Below the pieces are notes generated by a model. The model was not told where the DNA came from. It saw nothing but the letters and a program-made list of their open reading frames with translations, and did not search any database. The translations under genes were made by a program, and so were the position numbers. A DNA stretch of 64,000 nucleotides from Parietichytrium sp. I65-24A (lineage: Eukaryota; Sar; Bigyra; Thraustochytrida; Thraustochytriidae), in NCBI GenBank assembly GCA_012862575.1, contig BLSF01000022.1, forward strand, positions 124,001 through 188,000, in the 5' to 3' direction. Below, piece by piece: positions 59,643-64,000 of the stretch; the first letter of the stretch is position 1; every line of letters starts with the position of its first letter.

Positions 59643-61154
59643 ATGAACCTTTCAGAGCGGGTGGAGGAGCTTTGTCTCCGCGCTCGTATAAGCGGCGGAG
59701 TCCAGGTCAAAGTCGGCCTTGAGAATGCATCGTCACGGTATCGGGGCATCTTGGACGACGAACGACAGAGGGGGGTGGACGCGGAGCGAGCTCTAAGTTT
59801 GCTTCAGAAGGCGGCATTTTTAAAGTCGGACTGTGTGGAAATATATGTCATCCGAGGGGAGATACTATTGAAGCTTGGTGATATCACGGGCTCCGTCAGC
59901 TGCTTTCGAAAAGCAGTTTCCCTGCAGCCAGAGGCGACCCTCGTCAGACACAAACTAGCGGCGTGTTTGGATGCTCTAGGTTGTGTCTACTTTCGCAGCC
60001 AGCGGAATGTTCAGGCGCTTCCTTGCTTTGACGAAGCTATAAGCCATGATATGCGCGTGGGAGGGTACTTTATGCATCGTGCGCTCGTGCATCTTCGGAA
60101 CAAGTCGTTGAACAAGGCACTGCAAGACTTGTCGGAGTGCATTTCTCTTGGGGACAAATCTGCCGATCTCTACGTCTTGCGCGGGAAGATTTTGTGGAAA
60201 TTAGGTTTCAGCGAGCGGGCAGCAAAAGATATTACCGAGGCGAGCAAACTTGATCCTGCGCACCAGGAAGTGGAGAGATTCAGGGCACTTTTGGCTCTCG
60301 AGGCAAGTGCTGAAAACGCCTCCGCCTCGAGACTCATGCTTATGGGGGACTATGAGGGTGCGCTGGAAATCGCAAAACGGTCTCTCAAAGTCAGCCCGAA
60401 CGACATCAAGCTCAATCTTGCGGCTGGGTCGGCAAGCAGGTATCTCTGTAAACTTGACCAAGCAGACAAGTTTCTTCGGAGTGCACACGAAGGAATCGAG
60501 AGTTCTCAGCAGAGCAAAGTAATGAATCCCTCCCAAGCCAGCAAGCTTATGGGCGAGGTAAACAAGGAGAAGGCGCTCGTGTTGTGTGCGAGAGCGCAAA
60601 CTATTCTTGACTCGTGTGGAAATCCCGATGTAGCCATTTATCGACTCGAGGAAGCTATTCGACTTTACTCGTGCGGCGCGCGCCTATTTGTAACTAGAGG
60701 CGATGCATACCGAGCGAAAGGTATGCTTAGAGAAAGTTTGGAGGATTACAAGCTCGCCCAAGAATTGAATCCAGACGACAAAGCCATTCACACTCGAATT
60801 GCGATTATAAAGTACCTCTTTGGTCAGGCGGCGTTCAATCGACGAGATCTCGAGGGGGCTGAGGCGTTCTTTTCGGAGGCAATTCGTTTGAATCCAAGTA
60901 TTGCCGAATATTACTCAAACCGGGGGCTCACTCGAGCCTCCTTGAAACGAATCCAGGATGCATTCTTGGACTTCACTGCAGCACTGAAATTGGATCCAAA
61001 CAACTCGAGGGCCAAGTCTTGGCTCGCGAACCAACGAATGGCGGGGATGTCGCTCCAGGAAAGCACAAGCGTGGCAAAATTGCCTTCGCCCACAAAACAT
61101 CGGGGAAAACTGCGAGGCCGACTAAAGCAGACTACATCTTTGCCCCAACTCTGA
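59643..61154 (+). CDS. Tetratricopeptide-repeat protein
   Basis: A 503-residue protein from its first ATG (MNLSERVEEL); the frame opens with GTG at 59598. At least eight TPR hairpins span about 45-460, with the W-LG-Y-A-F-A-P spacing visible in EIYVIRGEILLKLGDITGS, DLYVLRGKILWKLGFSERA, ARLFVTRGDAYRAKGMLRE and AEYYSNRGLTRASLKRIQD, each followed by xALxLxP. A basic tail closes the protein. TPR arrays hold protein partners together. The dense array and length are reminiscent of the cilium-linked TTC16, but I cannot assert orthology. Confidence 0.8.
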   Translation: MNLSERVEELCLRARISGGVQVKVGLENASSRYRGILDDERQRGVDAERALSLLQKAAFLKSDCVEIYVIRGEILLKLGDITGSVSCFRKAVSLQPEATLVRHKLAACLDALGCVYFRSQRNVQALPCFDEAISHDMRVGGYFMHRALVHLRNKSLNKALQDLSECISLGDKSADLYVLRGKILWKLGFSERAAKDITEASKLDPAHQEVERFRALLALEASAENASASRLMLMGDYEGALEIAKRSLKVSPNDIKLNLAAGSASRYLCKLDQADKFLRSAHEGIESSQQSKVMNPSQASKLMGEVNKEKALVLCARAQTILDSCGNPDVAIYRLEEAIRLYSCGARLFVTRGDAYRAKGMLRESLEDYKLAQELNPDDKAIHTRIAIIKYLFGQAAFNRRDLEGAEAFFSEAIRLNPSIAEYYSNRGLTRASLKRIQDAFLDFTAALKLDPNNSRAKSWLANQRMAGMSLQESTSVAKLPSPTKHRGKLRGRLKQTTSLPQL

Positions 61155-61331
61155 ACACTATTTAAATATTCTGACAGTCAGAAGGTGAACCTCATAAAAA
61201 GAAGAGTCCGAACGAACTTGATTGAAAGACAAGAACCAAAATTGGAAATTTGCGTTCGCGCGTTCCTTTTGTTGGGACTCGCACGTTTTCTTATTTGCAC
61301 CAACGCATAATAAAAGTCACGGAGATATTGC

Positions 61332-62624
61332 TCACTTGCCTTCCGAAGGTGGCTGGACAACGAGAATAAAACCCAAATGAGACACAATCGTAGCCGTTTC
61401 ATTTTCTTTGGGCACCTGCTGCCCGTCTCTCATGGACACGAAAACGAAAGGAGACGGAAGAGGGGAGTTGAGCTGCGACTGAGACTCCACAAAATATCTA
61501 GCAGTTTGCAGTGGGGTGTTCATCGCGCATTTCGTGAAGCCAATGATCCGAAAAACGGTTCCTCCGCCTGAAGCAATAGGGAATACCCTCGTCTCCATGA
61601 ATCCAAAACGCTTTGGAATATTAGGGAACGCCCCTATTTTGTTGGCGAGGATTCCTCTGTGTGGCGGGGAGATTCCCATGAGCTGAAGTAAGCGCTTCAC
61701 CTCGACGGGAGTGAGACACAGCAATGCTTTGCCAAGAATGTTAAAGCGAGAGAACGCGTGCAGGAAGGCTCCCCCGACCTCTCCATGCTCAGCAAGGCTC
61801 TCCCGAGCCCACCTTTCAGTGTCTCTGGCTGACCATGACGACGGCTCCCCAAGAGCCGGAATTGGTGGATCTGGGATTACTTGCGCAGCGACCTGCAAAT
61901 CGTTTGCAAGTTCTGTGATTGCCTCCTCCACCTTCTTCTTGACCTCCTCGGCGTGGGTATAGCGTTCAAAATCATGCTCAACCTGCGCCAGCCTAGAGTC
62001 CAGGTGGCCCTGGAGCACAGCCATGACAGCAAAGTCGGACTTGGCAGTGGCCACCGCAAGCGCTCTATTACAACTCTCTTCGTCTGAACCGAGGTGATTT
62101 CGTCTTAATAAATACTTTGCGCAATCTGGGTGGCCGCCCTCGCACGCATACTCTATCGGCGTCTTGCCCTTTATATCTGTGCTGGAGCTTCCCCCGAGCT
62201 CGACGATGAGAGCAAGGCATTCCAAGTGACCTTCTTGCGCAGCAAAGTGGAGCGGAGTTTGCCCAAATGTATTCCTGACATCCACGAGATCAGGGCACGA
62301 CTCGAGTAGCCTCTTCAGCTTGACCTTTTCTCCTTTCGCGGCCGCAGCCCACGGCGTATCCCACGTGATCCAGTTCTCCAGCGATCCTTCTTTTCCTCGT
62401 CCGTTCCCCTTGGCCGCGAACACAAAGCTTTGTCTTCGCACATTCTCGCGCGTCAGCTGCCTCTGGAGGAATCGCGACTTTCGCGCTTGGAGCTGCCTCT
62501 TCTTCAGGCCGTCTTCATGCGAGTTAGCCTCGACATCTGTCCCGCCAAGTCTTTCCAGCACATCGGTCTGTGCTCTTCCATCTCCGTCCTCTATTACATC
62601 GGTCCCGGGCTCCATCCTTTGCAT
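61332..62624 (-). CDS. Ankyrin-repeat and SAM-domain protein
   Basis: A 430-residue protein from ATG (MQRMEPGTDV; the Met at residue 4 is an alternative). A basic N-terminal helix (40-70) is followed by ankyrin repeats (about 88-185) with WDTPWAAAAKGEKVKLKRLL, GQTPLHFAAQEGHLECL and GKTPIEYACEGGHPDCAKYLL. A short coiled linker leads to a SAM domain (about 265-332: WSARDTERWA, FNILGKALLCLTPVEVKRLL, GISPPHRGILANKI). The C-terminal 100 residues are beta-rich and unplaced. Ankyrin-SAM proteins are multivalent scaffolds; several animal members act in cilia, so a ciliary role is possible but not shown. It converges with the TPR gene, 177 bases apart. Confidence 0.8.
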   Translation of the reverse strand: MQRMEPGTDVIEDGDGRAQTDVLERLGGTDVEANSHEDGLKKRQLQARKSRFLQRQLTRENVRRQSFVFAAKGNGRGKEGSLENWITWDTPWAAAAKGEKVKLKRLLESCPDLVDVRNTFGQTPLHFAAQEGHLECLALIVELGGSSSTDIKGKTPIEYACEGGHPDCAKYLLRRNHLGSDEESCNRALAVATAKSDFAVMAVLQGHLDSRLAQVEHDFERYTHAEEVKKKVEEAITELANDLQVAAQVIPDPPIPALGEPSSWSARDTERWARESLAEHGEVGGAFLHAFSRFNILGKALLCLTPVEVKRLLQLMGISPPHRGILANKIGAFPNIPKRFGFMETRVFPIASGGGTVFRIIGFTKCAMNTPLQTARYFVESQSQLNSPLPSPFVFVSMRDGQQVPKENETATIVSHLGFILVVQPPSEGK

Positions 62625-63586
62625 GCACCATCGCGTGAAAGCCGCCGCTCTCTGTCATCATTCATCATGATCTCTGCTATCATCGACATCGACATCGCCG
62701 CCCCGAGGTCGTGTGGCCGGCCCCCAGAATTACGTGCACTGCTTTTCTCTGCCGTAACGGTAACTTTTGTCGTCGAGCTAGGGCACACGGTAGAGCATCC
62801 TTAGCGGCCGCTGGGTTTTGTTGGATTTTGATTGATTTCAACTTGAGATTGATTTTGATTGTTGGTTGATTGATTGATTGTTGATTTGTATCGGTCGAAA
62901 ACATCGAAATGTGTAGAAAATTTGAGAATTAGTTTTTAGAATTTCGGACTTGACTTATTTGTTTTGTTTGTTGTTTGTTGTGCTTTACAAGAAAATAGTG
63001 TTGCGGGCAAGAGCCAACAAGAAAAAATGTCGAAAGCACCGCGAACACCAGCGCGGTATAGTCTCGCGATTTGCTATCCTCGACCGCAATTGTGAGTTGA
63101 CCAACACCAAGACCAAATAAACTTACATAGACAAAGAAGAAGCGGAATGGTTGTTGCGTTTGGATGTTTTGTCCAGCTGCTTGCAATTTTCCCATTCATT
63201 CATTCTTTCCCTTTCTTTCTGTGCTTTCAGTAAACAGCGATCGCTTCCTCACTCTTCCAAAACATCTGCGCTGCCGACAGTGAGTGAGGACCACCCCTCA
63301 CGCGGCGAGGCAGTGTGGCCCATCTGTGCACCGGTAACGTGCGAACGGCAGTCAATTGACTGCGAAACAACACCAAAACACAACTTGACATCATCTGTCA
63401 ATCCGCTCTCGTGCTTGGAGCAGCAGCGAAGTGCATCGCAGCGCGTTCAGCTGTTCAGTCGTTCAGGTCGCACTCGCCAATAGCTTGTGTTGCAGTGGAC
63501 AGGCGCCATTGTCGTCAGTGTCACGCACGACCAGGAGCTCGCAGGTGTTTCTCGGCATTTGTAAGCAGCGCTGGCGGAGCGGAGAG
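62625..63586. other. Upstream region of the ankyrin and RIIa genes
   Basis: Holds TGATT-rich repeats (about 62820-62890) and the candidate two-span microprotein frame at 62929-63195. The 390 bases before the RIIa gene show no promoter element that I recognise. Confidence 0.5.
62929..63195 (-). CDS. Candidate 88-residue two-span membrane protein
   Basis: An ATG (MGKLQAAGQN) opens an 88-codon frame whose product has two clear hydrophobic spans separated by a short polar turn: FFFVYVSLFGLGVGQLTIAV (about 19-38) and ALVFAVLSTFFLVGS (about 48-62). It ends in a basic, Gln/Asn-rich tail. Such a helical hairpin with charged ends is unlikely in random spacer DNA. I do not recognise a family. It lies between the ankyrin gene and the RIIa gene. 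Confidence 0.45.
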   Translation of the reverse strand: MGKLQAAGQNIQTQQPFRFFFVYVSLFGLGVGQLTIAVEDSKSRDYTALVFAVLSTFFLVGSCPQHYFLVKHNKQQTKQISQVRNSKN

Positions 63587-64000
63587 ATGGAGGAGAAGCG
63601 CCAGGAATCTGCCCGCTCGCAGAGCTCGCAGATGGGAAAGAAGGTGGTGGACGTGGCCAAAGCGCGAGAGTATATGCGCGAGAAAGCCGAGCCCATCATC
63701 ACGAAGCTGGTCAAGGAGCTGGCGCTCGAGCAGCCCGACGATGTTCTGGGGTACATGATTTGGTTCGCCGAGCGAGAGCTTGGGGGCCAAGAGGAGGAAG
63801 AAGGCCCGGAGACGTCCGCTGACGAGGAGAAATTTGCCGAGCAAAAGTTTGAAACAGCCGAGCTTTCTTCGAGGGAAACTCCAAGAAATGAAGCGCGACC
63901 TGTACAGGAAGACGAGCCAGAGCATCTGAGCGAAGGAGGTCACGAAGATGAGGACCGCGATGTGGACGAGTTGAACGAGACGACGGAATACGACGACGAC
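63587..64000 (+). CDS. RIIa/DPY30-type dimerisation-docking protein, cut by window end
   Basis: The first 138 codons of a gene that runs off the right edge. From ATG (MEEKRQESAR) a helical pair at about 24-65 reads KAREYMREKAEPIITKLV, then LEQPDDVLGYMIWFAEREL. This is the pattern of the RIIa/DPY30 dimerisation-docking fold: a YxxxKxxPI helix, then QPxDVxxFxIxW. Such domains in flagellar proteins bind the AKAP-like helices of radial spokes and central pair. The rest is very acidic (EEEEEGPETSADEE; DEDRDVDELNETTEYDDD). The true length and any catalytic domain, such as an adenylate kinase, lie outside the window. Confidence 0.75.
   Translation, partial: MEEKRQESARSQSSQMGKKVVDVAKAREYMREKAEPIITKLVKELALEQPDDVLGYMIWFAERELGGQEEEEGPETSADEEKFAEQKFETAELSSRETPRNEARPVQEDEPEHLSEGGHEDEDRDVDELNETTEYDDD

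Overview
The window reads as nuclear DNA of a flagellated, intron-poor protist. The genes are eukaryotic in family: a mitochondrial E3 subunit, COX15, a CCR4-NOT deadenylase, a P4-ATPase, golgins and a karyopherin. All run as single uninterrupted frames of up to 2,200 codons. They are separated by microsatellite-rich spacers of 0.2 to 4.5 kb, and clear cilium proteins are present (CFAP298, a RIIa/DPY30-type docking protein, probable TPR and SAM/ankyrin proteins). Intron-poor, compact and ciliated together suggest a stramenopile such as a labyrinthulomycete (thraustochytrid). That placement is inference; no rRNA or organellar marker is present to prove it.

Left part (1-16.7 kb): an EF-hand coiled-coil protein, a small helical protein, a 3.4 kb spacer, a membrane-anchored chalcone-isomerase-fold protein, mitochondrial dihydrolipoamide dehydrogenase, a divergent cytochrome-b5-reductase-like protein and a carnosine-synthase-like ATP-grasp ligase. 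A 4.5 kb spacer follows (16.7-21.2 kb) holding only short repeats and a tRNA-like element.

Middle (21.2-41.5 kb): a 2,200-residue tail-anchored golgin, heme A synthase COX15, the CAF1/POP2 deadenylase, a P4-type lipid flippase and a seven-segment membrane protein.

Right part (41.5-64 kb): a coiled-coil/WW-like protein that shares two sequence blocks with the EF-hand protein at the left end, CFAP298, a karyopherin-beta-like HEAT protein, a type II membrane six-hairpin glycosidase, a type II membrane glycosyltransferase with a decayed tandem copy beside it, a golgin-84 orthologue, a TPR protein, an ankyrin-SAM protein, a candidate two-span microprotein, and a RIIa-domain gene cut by the window end.

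Themes are mitochondrial respiration (E3, COX15, possibly the reductase), Golgi structure and glycosylation (two golgins, glycosyltransferase, glycosidase, flippase) and the flagellum (CFAP298, RIIa, TPR, perhaps the EF-hand/WW pair). Nothing behaves as an operon. Several long frames open with GTG or TTG, so I placed starts at the first in-frame ATG. No CRISPR array, rRNA, convincing tRNA or recognisable transposable element was seen.
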